Shown one piece after another: positions 19,868 through 29,800 of a stretch of 64,000 nt of DNA. The notes under the pieces are model-generated. The model was not told the origin of the DNA, ran no database searches, and saw only the letters and a program-made list of their open reading frames with translations. A program made the position numbers and the translations under genes. The stretch comes from Corallium rubrum. Lineage: Eukaryota > Cnidaria > Anthozoa > Scleralcyonacea > Coralliidae. The stretch spans positions 22,501 to 86,500 of the forward strand of contig CAXIUP010000192.1 in NCBI GenBank assembly GCA_964035015.1, written 5' to 3'. Each line of letters begins with the position of its first letter. The first letter of the stretch is position 1.

Positions 19868-20055
19868 ACATGTATAGATCGCTTTCACTCACGTGATCGG
19901 TAGCCCCATAGGGGAGGTAAAACAATACAAAATATTTGAATAGAATAGAGCTAAATTCCAATGGTACACCAATATGGCCACCTTTTCATTGTTTTGGTGC
20001 ACCAATATGGCCACTGTGACATCATATGAAAACGATCTATAACATGTACGTATTG
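19868..20055. mobile_element. MITE with acatgta...tagatcg ends
   Basis: The left end tacatgtatagatcgctttca is mirrored by tgaaaacgatctataacatgta near 20027-20048 (about 20 pairs, few mismatches). The interior has two copies of caccaatatggccac. No target duplication is clear. Bases 20056-20450 hold nothing I recognise. Confidence 0.65.
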
Positions 20056-20450
20056 TATAAGGTATAAGAAATAAGTTATACTTAACTGTTCAAGATTAAG
20101 ATTAATGAGAAATTTCATGCATGTTTGATGACATTTTTACCGGTATACACACTCGTGCAATTGTTCATCAATTCTTGAGAAACAAGTGTTAAATCCTTTT
20201 AACTTCATCTCAACTAGTTTTGTTGGAAATGAATTAATTGGTAGTTTACCTTCTGTTTAAACTAAGTGAACCCTGTGTCTGACATAAATACCGCAATGCT
20301 GTATTCTTCTGCATAAACAATGAAACTAATTGGGATGGAATTACTATTTTTTATAAATTGTACATAATTGATCAAGTAATTTTAAAACTAATATTTAATT
20401 TTTATAGTAAATAACACAATTATATCATTTCAGTTGCTAGTCTGTAAATA

Positions 20451-20453
<3 letters not shown>

Positions 20454-20497
<44 letters not shown>
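20454..20497. repeat. (TA)n microsatellite
   Basis: About 22 TA units directly before the inverted SINE pair. Confidence 0.95.
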
Positions 20498-20593
20498 CAT
20501 GTTCTAAGGATTTAGGGTGAAGGAAAATTCGAGTGCAGAATATATACACTTTAAGACCAAACCGGGAGCAGTTGCGAAAAATGCAACTACACA

Positions 20594-20667
20594 GGCCCTC
20601 CGGCAGGAATTGAACCCAGGACTTTGCGATTCTAGTGCAATGCTCTGACCACTGAGCCACGGAGGCC
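20594..20667 (-). tRNA. tRNA-like SINE head (not a functional tRNA gene)
   Basis: The minus strand carries an A-box (TGGCTCAGTGG) and B-box (GGTTCAATTCC) spaced as in tRNA genes, giving an internal RNA polymerase III promoter. It is the mirror of 20987-21060. Confidence 0.6.
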
Positions 20668-20986
20668 GTTGCCGAGAGCTTGATCGCGAGTTCTGTATAT
20701 ATAATGTGGTAATTCCAGGAGAGAATTGGGTATATTGTAAATGATATTGGGCATTTCACTCGATTACATAGCATGTTCTAAGGATTTAGGGTGAAGGAAA
20801 ATTCGAGTGCAATGCGAGAGTCTTTAAATGTATATATTCTGCACTCGAATTTTCCTTCACCCTAAATCCTTAGAACATGCTATGTAATCGAGTGAAATGC
20901 CCAATATCATTTACAATATACCCAATTCTCTCCTGGCATTACCACCTTATTATATATACAGAACTCGCGATCAAGCTCTCGGCAAC

Positions 20987-21060
20987 GGCCTCCGTGGCTC
21001 AGTGGTCAGAGCATTGCACTAGAATCGCAAGGTCGTGGGTTCAATTCCTGCCGGAGGGCC
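20987..21060 (+). tRNA. tRNA-like SINE head (not a functional tRNA gene)
   Basis: 74 nt with an acceptor stem GGCCTCC/GGAGGGCC carrying one extra G, A-box TGGCTCAGTGG, an anticodon arm with loop CTAGAAT (formal anticodon AGA), and B-box GGTTCAATTCC. The sequence continues directly into the SINE body, so I read it as a tRNA-derived SINE head. The parent tRNA is not certain. Confidence 0.65.
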
Positions 21061-21295
21061 TGTGTAGTTGCATTTTTCGCAACTGCTCCCGGTTTGGTCT
21101 TAAAATGTATATATATATATATAATTTAATATTTTCCACTTGCCAGTGTCACAATAAATTATTTTATTGAGCCTGAGTTCCATTTGTAAATAGTGTAATA
21201 TTTTACCCTGTTATAAATCCATCTGTTTCAATAATAACTTATAAGGACACAGGGATTTTAACCAGGATTCTACAGTATATTATATTTAATTATTA

Positions 21296-22144
21296 TTAAG
21301 TAATTAGTGGTGGCAAAAAGTTTGAAAAACAAGCTACTACTATCCACACATCTGGTGCAACATCATGCAAGGTAATAGGCACTGGTCTGTCAAAAAAGTG
21401 CCAGTTCTTTAACCTCTCCATGCAACGTTCAACATGGATCCTTAAGCTGGCAATTTTCTTGTTGTGTTGAGTTTCTGATTTTGTGAACTGATTGCGTGAC
21501 TTGAGGAAGTTTGGCATGACAAGGCGGGCACCAACAGAAGCAAGGTCATCTTGAATAGTGAAGCCTTTGTCAGCCGTCACACAATCACCTTTGTTCCGTT
21601 TGTCCAGATATCCAGATTTGTTGACTATATCAGGGTCACTGATGGACCCACTATATAGATCACTCACAAATGAAATTACCCCATTTGGTGTTATACCAAT
21701 AAGCCCTTTCATGGTACTGTGGGATTTGTAGCTGGAATAACAAGTAGACTGGTTATCCAACCCAGAAGGGCGTTCCATGAAAATCTCGGTGCAGTCAATA
21801 ATGGATACCAGGTCAGGGTAGAACTCTTCAAATACAGGTGTCATGAAGTACTTGATTTGCTCCTTCGGTGGCCAAATAATACACCCTGATTTCAGTTCTG
21901 CTCTCATAAACCATACCCATGCCCGGAATATCACAGAAACTGTACTCTCTGATATGCGGAAGCGATGGGCAAGGTCTTTTGTAAACAAACCCAAGCGTAT
22001 TCGCATCAGAATCATGGTGAATTCTTGCCATGGTGATAGTTTGCGACACCTCCCAGGTCGCTTGTGCTCCAACAGGTCAAACTGCATTCTCGTGTGGTTT
22101 CCATAGCTAATATTACCCAACTTAGGTTCTAAAATATTGAGCAA
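21296..22144 (-). CDS. DDE transposase (IS4/Harbinger-like, DDE_Tnp_4 type)
   Basis: 282 codons. An N-terminal HTH-like block (LSPWQEFTMILMRIRLGLFT, then RFRISESTVSVIFRAW) is followed by the nuclease core: SIIDCTEIFMERP (first Asp), DLYSGSISDPDIVNKSG (second Asp), ADKGF, and HVERCMERLKNW (Glu). This is the DDE superfamily found in metazoan THAP-linked elements of the ISL2EU/IS4EU type. The three acidic residues are intact. The upstream THAP part is on the same strand at 22291-22752, separated by an in-frame stop and one frameshift near 22150. Terminal inverted repeats were not found. Confidence 0.85.
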   Translation of the reverse strand: MLNILEPKLGNISYGNHTRMQFDLLEHKRPGRCRKLSPWQEFTMILMRIRLGLFTKDLAHRFRISESTVSVIFRAWVWFMRAELKSGCIIWPPKEQIKYFMTPVFEEFYPDLVSIIDCTEIFMERPSGLDNQSTCYSSYKSHSTMKGLIGITPNGVISFVSDLYSGSISDPDIVNKSGYLDKRNKGDCVTADKGFTIQDDLASVGARLVMPNFLKSRNQFTKSETQHNKKIASLRIHVERCMERLKNWHFFDRPVPITLHDVAPDVWIVVACFSNFLPPLIT

Positions 22145-22290
22145 AGTTGCATTGTTTCATAATTTGGAAAACCAGTATAAAAAGAAATGTCTTTATCACT
22201 ATTCGAATTCCTGTAATGGTCAATGTTAAATAGAGGTTCATTTTCTTGTTTATATGTTGCTACCTGTAGCTCTGCCTTCAATCTTTGTAC

Positions 22291-22752
22291 TTATTGCAGG
22301 AGAAATTCTTTTTCAGTAGGCTGTTCTTGAATAATCACCACAGCTGTCGTTGGCAAGGTATCGTCAGGAAACGTGTTGTCTGTCTCTGTAGCCTCTTCAC
22401 ATGTTGGCTCTTCGTCGGTTCTGTCAATGGACGCTGTTATTTCCCCAGAGGCAGTTCTTTTCAGGGATTTCGAAGGCTCTAAAACACGCTTCGTGATTTG
22501 TCTACGAGGAGTAATGTTCTTTGACCAAGGAAATATAGTAGGTAACTGATTCCTAGCAAGTCTTTCTCCGCCAACAAAGTGTTTGCCGCAGATTCTTGTT
22601 CTTGAAGAATTGCTGAGATTGTCATTCCTGATGAGCCTTGCATATTCCTTTCGAATTGCTGCATCTGACAGTATTGTGTGCACTTTTAAACTCCGAGAGT
22701 TTCTCCAGTTGTTGGTACAAAGGGGTACACAGCAATTCCATTTAAGAACCAT
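22291..22752 (-). CDS. THAP zinc-finger N-terminal part of the same transposase
   Basis: The first 70 residues match a THAP domain: CCVPLCTNN (C-x-x-x-C), a basic middle, then RICGKHFVGGERL (C-x2-H-F). THAP is the DNA-binding domain of many animal transposases. The rest is acidic, ending at a stop at 22291. After that stop the frame continues openly: a coiled-coil-like stretch with KAELQVATYKQENE, then SFYTGFPNYETM, linking it to the DDE part. One nonsense change plus one frameshift therefore explain the split, unless a small intron is present. Confidence 0.75.
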   Translation of the reverse strand: MVLKWNCCVPLCTNNWRNSRSLKVHTILSDAAIRKEYARLIRNDNLSNSSRTRICGKHFVGGERLARNQLPTIFPWSKNITPRRQITKRVLEPSKSLKRTASGEITASIDRTDEEPTCEEATETDNTFPDDTLPTTAVVIIQEQPTEKEFLLQ

Positions 22753-23015
22753 GGTTTAGTTAAAAACGAATAGAAAATGTTAGTTTGGTGATCTTTGTTG
22801 TCCATTTCACTTGAAAAACAAGAAAGCGTCCCCAAAAACAGCCCCACAACTCCGCGCGCGTGCGTTAATTCGTACCCAGTCCGTGCAGATTCCGAAGTGG
22901 CTAATAGCGAGTGACTTTTCATGGGTTTTTGGGGGGTCTTTGGTGAAAGAAAATTTCGAGTTTAGGAATATATACAGCTCAGCACATATATCATCCATGT
23001 TACAAACTTGCTTTA

Positions 23016-23016
<1 letters not shown>

Positions 23017-23056
<40 letters not shown>
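23017..23056. repeat. (TA)n microsatellite
   Basis: About 20 TA units, 85 bp left of PLE3. Confidence 0.95.
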
Positions 23057-23058
<2 letters not shown>

Positions 23059-23160
23059 AAGAATAAACAGTAACAAATGAGTCACAGGATTGGCAAATGG
23101 ATAGAAAGCGCTCAATACCATGGTAGGTAGAGCGAATATTTATTATTGGTGAAGATAGCT

Positions 23161-23202
23161 GTCGCTACTCCGAGTTTCACGCTATTGCGATCATCAGGCA
23201 AC
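23161..23202 (-). ncRNA. Hammerhead ribozyme, left repeat of PLE3
   Basis: Minus strand: stem I GTTGC/GCGAC, core CTGATGA (23191-23197), helix II CGC/GCG with loop AATA over a U-U mismatch, core GAAA, helix III ACT/AGT with loop CGG, cleavage after GTA. Complete. Confidence 0.85.
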
Positions 23203-23417
23203 TGACAGAACTGATAAAATTACTCGCTATTTACAATGTGCTATTAGGTGTCCAGTTACATGTCAGCATTTGTTGAAAAGTTCTGATCGTTTGTTTAGCA
23301 GTTTTTTGTCTTTCATAATCAGCAGTTTTTCCTCGAGGCATAGGTTGCATCCTCTGGAACCACGCTTGTATGCTGGAACCTTCTTGATGAAAGACCATCT
23401 TATAGAGAAATCTCGCT

Positions 23418-23999
23418 TTGCATCTTTTAGTTTCCAAACGTGCTTTCGCAGCCATCAACACCACATCCGGCAGATTGGCAGACAAGGCGAGAAAAGATCT
23501 GGTCGAGATTTTCGACAAATTCGGCCTGAGTATAACAGCGACGGCAAACCTGAGGCGGGTAAACTTCCTAGACATAACGTTTGACTTGACCGACGGTACA
23601 TACAAACCATACAGGAAACAGAACGACGACCCCTCCTACATTAACAATTCCTCAAACCATCCGCCCTCCATTCTACGTCAACTACCCTCATCCATCAACA
23701 AACGCATCAACAAACTGTCATGTAACAAGGAAACATTTGACGTCGCAGCACCACTCTACAACGACGCACTGAAACGAAGTAACTTTGACGCGCCCCTGAC
23801 ATACGACCCATCCAACGTAAACCAAAACAGACCACAAAGACGCAACAGACAACGAAACGTGATATGGTACAACCCACCCTACAGCAAGAACGTTAAAACA
23901 AACATCGGACGAGAACTCCTACAACTGATTGACAAACACTTCCCTATATACGAACAACAAACTGCACAAAATATTCAATCGCCATACAGTACGTATTAG
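23418..23999 (+). pseudogene. PLE3 RT C-terminal and linker ORF
   Basis: 193 codons. After about 15 residues from the inverted segment, the sequence reads ADKARKDLVEIFDKFGLSIT, then RRVNFLDITFDLTDGTYKPY, the region following the catalytic IDD of PLE RTs, then the SNHPPSILRQLPSSINKRI linker. The catalytic palm lies upstream in complete family members and is absent. The ORF overlaps the endonuclease ORF (start 23929) in a different frame, so one frameshift separates them near 23990. Confidence 0.75.
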
Positions 24000-24447
24000 C
24001 TATAGTTGCCTTGACAAGATGAAAACGTTTATCAGCAGACACAATAACAAAATACTGAAGCAGCACGCAACAAAAAACAACAGAAGCAACAATGACACAC
24101 GACTTTGTAACTGTAGACAACCTGACCAATGCCCGACCGAAGGTAAATGCCTCACGAGCAATGTTATTTACAAAGCTGAAGTTACAACAACAGACGGTAG
24201 CGAGAAAAAATCCTACATTGGCATAACTGCCAACCAGTTCAAGACCAGATACAATAACCACAAAAAATCTTTCAACATCCGGAAATACTCAAACAACACC
24301 GAGCTCTCAAAGCACGTTTGGAAACTAAAAGATGCAAAGCGAGATTTCTCTATAAGATGGTCTTTCATCAAGAAGGTCCCAGCATACAAGCGTGGTTCCA
24401 GAGGATGCAAACCTATGCCTCGAGGAAAAACTGCTGATTATGAATGA
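23929..24447 (+). CDS. PLE3 GIY-YIG endonuclease
   Basis: 172 codons. CLDKMKTFISRHNNKIL leads to a Cys cluster (CNCRQPDQCPTEGKCLTSNV) and the GIY-YIG motif KKSYIGITANQFKTRYNNHK, with a later helix ending SKHVWKLKD. The C-terminal end (FSIRWSFIKKVPAYKRGSRG) is also present inverted in the left arm. The frame ends early at 24447: the left-arm copy reads on with a different frame (EEKLLIMKDKK), so one base was probably lost here. Confidence 0.8.
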   Translation: MTNTSLYTNNKLHKIFNRHTVRISYSCLDKMKTFISRHNNKILKQHATKNNRSNNDTRLCNCRQPDQCPTEGKCLTSNVIYKAEVTTTDGSEKKSYIGITANQFKTRYNNHKKSFNIRKYSNNTELSKHVWKLKDAKRDFSIRWSFIKKVPAYKRGSRGCKPMPRGKTADYE

Positions 24448-24553
24448 CAAAAAACTGCTAAACAAACGATCAGAACTTTTCAACAAATGCCGACATGTAA
24501 CTAGACACCTAGTAGCACATTGTAAATAGCGAGTAATTTTATCAGTTCTGTCA

Positions 24554-24595
24554 GTTGCCTGATGATCGCAATAGCGTGAAACTCGAAGTAGCGAC
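24554..24595 (+). ncRNA. Hammerhead ribozyme, right repeat of PLE3
   Basis: Stem I GTTGC (24554-24558) with GCGAC (24591-24595). Core CTGATGA 24559-24565, helix II 24566-24577, core GAAA 24578-24581, helix III ACT/AGT with loop CGA, predicted cleavage after 24590. Complete. Confidence 0.88.
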
Positions 24596-24615
24596 AGCTA
24601 TCTTCACCAATAATT

Positions 24616-24619
24616 AATA

Positions 24620-24685
<66 letters not shown>
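24616..24685. repeat. (TA)n microsatellite
   Basis: About 70 bp of TA, with one G interruption, between PLE3 and the Crypton-like element. Confidence 0.95.
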
Positions 24686-24689
<4 letters not shown>

Positions 24690-25052
24690 TTCACCGAAGT
24701 GGAGGTGAATAGTGCTGGATATTCACCGAGCCGCTTCGGCGAGGTGAATATCCACACTATTCACCGACACTGAGGTGAATAATTGTTTTAGCATATGCCT
24801 TGCTGATATCAAATAGCAAACTCAAAAATGTTTTTTTAAAATTTTTTTTACAAAACAATAAGAAAAACTCGATAACACTTATTTCGCGTGCGAGAAAAGA
24901 ACACGCGAGGAACGTCACATGACAACATCATGTGACGATTTCAACATCACTGACGATCGACGATCGTATAACTGTGATCGAATCACTGATCGAATAAAAG
25001 CAAGAAAAGTCTTGGTATTTTTAAGATCGTTACACATATATCTTTGAAAGTC

Positions 25053-26290
25053 TTAAAATTTGTGCTGGGAACTGTCATTGCCGCCTGGAAGATTGATATT
25101 GAAGTTGAAAATGCAGTTGTCGAATGTACCGCCAGGAACTAAACCATGAACGAGATGTTGGCCATCGTGAATCCCCAAGACGTTTATAGCAGAGATATTT
25201 GCATTTGATGCGGTTGGGTTGGAAAGACTAGCATTTAAAGATGAAAGAGCGGTCGTTTTTGGCACACCTTGGTCTTCGATACGGCGATGCGACTTCGAGT
25301 CGAGAAAGTTGGCAATTTCGTTGGACATTGCTTTGAACTGTTGGAATGTTGGCGTGTCACTGTAACTCTCAATGCTGGCTTCGCTTTGGTGACCGGTGAT
25401 CGCCTTGATATGTCGACTCTCGAAGTTTGATGCAGACAAAACAGTGACTGTGGCAGCTCTGACCGAGTGATTTGTTGAGTACGGCTTAATTCCAGCTCTT
25501 GAAGTCATACCACGCAACATGTTTTCGATTGTGTTGTGGCCAACAGGAATGGAGGAATACCAAACTGAATCTTTAGCTGGATTGAACGATTTGAACAGAC
25601 TTCTTGGTTTTTGGAAAAGATTGCTAGAATCAGGATTCAGATGAGAAAGATACTTGTTAATGAGTTGAAATGGACAGCGTTTGGAGCTAGGTCTTTCGAA
25701 AATTTTACCACTGGACATGTCTTCTTTGTCGTTGAGACCTCCCTGGTGGTTTTTTGTTGCCAAAATTGCCCCTCGCTCGCTGCTGATTTCGAAGTACGCT
25801 TCACCCGTCGGCGTTTTCCTTTCGACAAGCATATTTTTCTTCATTGTATTTTGATTTTCCCTACCTCTTCTGGCCAGGAACAAGGTGATGAAAAACCATG
25901 CTGTTTGCTGTAATTTAGCAGGATTTAGAGTGTCGATTTCAACGAGCTCGCCTTCTTCATACAACTTCTCGACGACTTCTTTGGTCAACGGTTGTTTGTG
26001 GACAGTTCGTGCAATTTCACCTTTTTTACTGAGGGTTTTTAAAAAATTGCTCAGACTTTTGTTTGCTGAGGAGAACTGGGAATCTCCAACTATCGAAAAA
26101 GGTTTGCTGAATGGTGGACTTTTCAAATGGCGATCCAACGCGGCTCGAATTGCGGTAAGCGACTTATTGTTGTAGTAACTTCCGTCACGTTTTCTCGCTG
26201 AGAGATAAAACTTTTGCAGGCATTTGTTTAATTCTTTAGGAGACATTTTCTCGAAAGGCGTTTTGAATTGTTCTTGTTGATGAAACCATT
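25053..26290 (-). CDS. Crypton-like tyrosine recombinase (DUF3504 type), exon 2
   Basis: Exon 2 begins after an acceptor tgttttacag (26300-26291) and stays open for 412 codons. Residues near its start read WFHQQEQFKTPFEK before the ATG at 26246. Catalytic features of the tyrosine recombinase fold: an Arg in FLARRGRENQ, the H-x-x-R motif in NHSVRAATVTVLS, the second box TGHQSEASIESY with the presumed His and nucleophilic Tyr. The C-terminal 100 residues are Ser/Asn rich. This is the DUF3504/Crypton-like family, also known from domesticated ZMYM and KCTD1-type vertebrate proteins. Joined to exon 1 it gives 449 residues with no stop, unlike almost everything else here. Confidence 0.85.
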
Positions 26291-26431
26291 CTGTAAAACA
26301 TCATTTTTAAGTATTTTACTCATGTTTTATTAATTTAAATAGCGAACTCGGCCCGCTCGATTATTTGTAAACAAAACAGTCGGAGCGATTTTCCGTGTAT
26401 TTACAGCTTAAAAATTATATGAAATACATAC

Positions 26432-26543
26432 CTCTGAACACCGTAACGCCAAATTTTGTGGCTTTTTTAGTATTGTCTGGCACGGCACCTTCATTTATTA
26501 AAAATATTTCTTCTTCCGTAACTGAAGCAAAACGAGAAGCCAT
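26432..26543 (-). CDS. Crypton-like recombinase, exon 1
   Basis: 112 nt starting at ATG (26543-26541): MASRFASVTEEEIFLINEGA leads to NTKKATKFGVTVFR. The donor is AGAG|GTATGT with the last exon base at 26432. Phase 1 here plus phase 2 at the start of exon 2 restores the frame across a 141-bp intron (26291-26431). The N-terminal sequence resembles the start of other DUF3504 proteins, which supports the exon model. Confidence 0.75.
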
Positions 26544-26640
26544 TTTTTTTTGCCCGGAGGTGAATAGTGAAGGATATTCAGAGATAGGGAACCAATCAGA
26601 TTGCGTAAAAAGCACTATTCACCTGCAAGGCATATGCTAA

Positions 26641-26764
26641 ATATATATATATATATATACTTGTGAGGTCAGAGAATTAAGACAGGACTACATGTTAACT
26701 CTACAAATCTGTTTCATGAGGTAAAGACTACCTCACTCATCAGAAGTTTAATCACTGTACATGC

Positions 26765-26829
<65 letters not shown>

Positions 26830-26830
26830 T
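26641..26830 (-). mobile_element. Hammerhead-bearing repeat within (TA)n
   Basis: The leader cttgtgaggtcagagaa and tail cactgtacatgctaat match the repeat at 17075-17335. It is enclosed by (TA)n at 26641-26659 and 26767-26826. This lies directly before the BEL retrotransposon and probably marks its truncated left border. Confidence 0.8.
26697..26748 (-). ncRNA. Hammerhead ribozyme, single copy
   Basis: Stem I AACTT/GAGTT (one U-G pair), core CTGATGA (26737-26743), eight-pair helix II, GAAA, helix III ACA/TGT, cleavage after GTA. Same family as 17121 and 17253. Confidence 0.85.
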
Positions 26831-26849
26831 GTATAATAAACGAGCTGGA

Positions 26850-29800
26850 GTGTTTTATCAGATACAAAGACACGAGGCGAAGCCGAGTGTTTTTATATCT
26901 GATGTAACTGACATTCACAGTAAACAACGAAGGGACAACGAAGATAAGAAATTCGATAAGAAAAGAAAGTATGGATCTTTCTCTACAAGCAAGAGATCAG
27001 AGCAAAATCATGGTGATGATACCGTAAAGAAAGGACAGGATATATGTCCCTTTTGCGACAAACAGCACAAGCTGGAAGTCTGCGATGGATGCTTAAAGAA
27101 GAAGGTTAAGGAAAGGGTCGAGTTCGCCAAATCGAAAGGACTTTGCTTCTTGTGTCTGCAACAAGGTCACATGGCAAGACAGTGTAAAGGAAATGTCAAG
27201 TGTCGTACTTGCAAGAAGCCTCACGCAACTGTTCTTCATTTTGAAGCTAAGCCCAGCCCTGAGAATGATAAAAAGGAAGAAAGAGTGAAAGAAGAAGAGG
27301 CCCACGTATCAACCAATAATTATGTCAGAGTTTGCCACACCAGCGATTGTCAAGATATGCCAACGAGTTCACTGATCTTGCCTGTGTGGATATGTCATGA
27401 AGATATCCCAAGCAAGAAAGTAATGGCGTACGCAGTACTGGATGATCAAAGCGATACTTTCTTTATCACAAACGGTGTTTGCAAGGAACTAGGAATCAAA
27501 GGCCCCGAGACAGTCATCGAACTACGGACAATGCACGCTGTGCAAAATATCAAGACCCAGAAAATCAACAGATTGGTTATTTCACCAGAAGACAAGTCGC
27601 TTGATATTCCTCTTCCAAAGTCGTTCACCAGAGAGCAGATTCCTGCACGAAGAGATCAAATTCCAACCGCCGAAATGGCAAGAAATTGGAACCACCTAAA
27701 ACCAATCGCGAACAAAATCCCTGTATATCGTGACGACCTTAATATCGGGCTGCTCATTGGAAACAACTGTGTACAAGCCATTAAACCACGCGATGTTATT
27801 CCTGGAAAGCCACGAGACCCGTATGCTATTCGAACCGCACTTGGATGGGATTTGGTTGGCGCAACGAATCACAAGAGTTCCAACGCTAAGAAGATCAGCT
27901 CCAATTGTCATCGAATACATACTCGGGATATATTGTCTCAAGATACTTCAGAGTTAAATTTCATTTTACATAAGCCAACTAAAGAAGTGTTCAACCCCAC
28001 CACAGTAAAGGAAATGTTCGAACAGGACTTTTCAGAAAGGAAATCAGGAGGAAAATCCGTATCACAAGAAGATAAACGATTCCTGGAGAAGACAAAGGAT
28101 ACGATTCATATCACGGACGATGACCATTACGAGATGCCACTCCCTTTTCGTGAATACAACATCGAGTTACCATTCAACAGAAGCCTTGCGGAATCCCGCC
28201 TTGATCGTCTAAAAACACGATTCGCCAAAGACGCCAAGTACAAGTATGACTACGTTGGCTTTATCGAGGATATGGTGACGAAAGGTTACGCCGAGAAAGT
28301 TCCAAAAACCGAAGAAAAGGCGTGGTATATACCCCATCACGGTGTTTATCACCCAAGAAAGCCCAGCAAAATCAGGGTGGTATTCGATTGCTCAGCCGAA
28401 TATCAAGGTGAATCGTTGAATCGTCATCTCCTGCAGGGTCCTGACCTTACGAACACGCTTACTGGAGTACTCTGTCGTTTCCGTCAAGGGAAGATAGCCT
28501 TCAGCTGCGACATCGAGTCGATGTTTCATCAGGTTAGAGTAAACGAAGAACACCGCGATTACCTGCGATTCTTGTGGTGGACCGACGGTGACATCTCAAA
28601 GCATCCGGAAGAATACAGGATGAAGGTCCACCTGTTTGGAGCCACATCGTCTCCCGGATGCTGCAACTTAGCATTGAAAACCACCGCAGAGGAAAACGAA
28701 GAAGAGTTTGGCTCCAACGCAGCGAACTTTCTGAGAAATAATTTTTACGTAGATGACGGGTTGAGGTCCACGTCGTCAGTCCAAGAAGCCACCACACTTG
28801 TTAAGAACAGTGTCGAGATGTTCCGGAATGGAGGTTTTCGCCTGCACAAGTTTCTGTCGAACGAAAGAAAGGTCATCGAATCAGTTGCCGTCGAGAATCG
28901 CGCTACTGAAGTAAAGGAGTTGGATTTAGATCATGACGTCCTCCCAATAGAGCGAGTGCTAGGTGTGGAATGGTGTGTCGAAACCGACGCCTTCCAATTC
29001 CGTATTACGTTGAAAGATCGACCATTTACACGACGTGGCGTCTTAGCAACGGTGAGCTCAATCTACGACCCCCTTGGATTCGTTGCTCCTGTCTTGTTAA
29101 CTGGAAAGAGAATACTGCAGCTGCTATGTAAAGATAACGCTGATTGGGACGACCCAATTCCAGAGAAGCTGAAAGTCCAATGGGAAAGATGGAGAACCGA
29201 TATTCACCTCCTTGAACACGTGAAAGTACCACGATGCTTCAAACCAGATGAGTTTGGAAATTTAAAGAGAGTGGAACTTCATGATTTCTCAGATGCTAGC
29301 ACCAATGGTTACGGCCAATGTTCTTACCTCCGACTGACAGATGAAAGTGACCGAACCCACTGTTCATTGGTTATGGCCAAATCCCGCGTGACACCACTAA
29401 AGCAAGTCTCCATACCAAGATTAGAGTTGACTGCCGCCCTCGTTTCTGTCAAGATCAGCGCGACACTGCAGAATGAACTTGACTACGACAAAGTCGAAGA
29501 GGTTTACTGGACTGACAGCAAAGTTGTATTGGGATATATCAACAACGAAGCGCGACGCTTCCACGTCTTCGTCGCTAACCGCGCACAACAAATCAGGGAT
29601 CACACCGCTGCAAATCAATGGAAATATGTCGAGTCGAAGTTAAACCCCGCAGATGATGCATCTCGTGGTTTAAAGGCAAGCGAAATCATCAACAATGCCA
29701 GATGGATCAACGGACCAGAGTTCCTGTACGAGCAACGCGAAGACTGGAGTGAATGCGACCAGCCAAGCGACTTGACGAAACTTCTGCCAGGTGATATTGA

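Larger units (their letters stand above)
20499..21107. mobile_element. Inverted pair of tRNA-derived SINEs
   Basis: Two arms of about 270 bp (20499-20818 minus, 20833-21107 plus) are nearly identical inverted copies around a short centre near 20825. Each arm contains a tRNA-like head, a conserved body (gttgcatttttcgcaactgc) and a tail ending in cctaaatccttagaacatgc. The left arm has a second, direct copy of the tail block at 20771-20815. Transcripts across it would fold into a long hairpin. Confidence 0.85.
23142..24613 (+). mobile_element. Penelope-like element PLE3 with inverted repeats and hammerheads
   Basis: Left arm 23142-23452 (minus) mirrors 24312-24613 (plus) with about 95% identity; both contain the end of the endonuclease ORF and a complete hammerhead. 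Between them are an RT thumb/linker ORF and a GIY-YIG ORF. It belongs to a different PLE group from PLE1/2: the linker contains NDDPSYINNSSNHPPSILRQ and has no CISCSKC block. The RT palm is missing. The right end abuts a 70-bp (TA)n tract, so a target duplication cannot be read. Confidence 0.85.
24686..26640 (-). mobile_element. Crypton-like element with a two-exon tyrosine recombinase
   Basis: The 16-bp inverted pair ttagcatatgccttgc (24788-24803) and gcaaggcatatgctaa (26625-26640) brackets the gene. Left of the first copy lies a palindrome of gaggtgaata/tattcacc units (24686-24780); inside the right copy are related units (cactattcacct, near 26612, and ggaggtgaatagtg, near 26555). (TA)n borders both sides. 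Cryptons are DNA transposons that move by a tyrosine recombinase. They usually lack terminal repeats, so the inverted pair is notable. Confidence 0.7.

Noticed and set aside
20987..21060. Functional tRNA gene
   Set aside because: The acceptor stem is imperfect, and the sequence continues into a conserved repeat body with an inverted duplicate, so a SINE head is more likely.
26850..26900. Complete 5' LTR of the BEL element
   Set aside because: No sequence here matches the putative 3' LTR region in direct orientation; the left end is truncated at the (TA)n tract.
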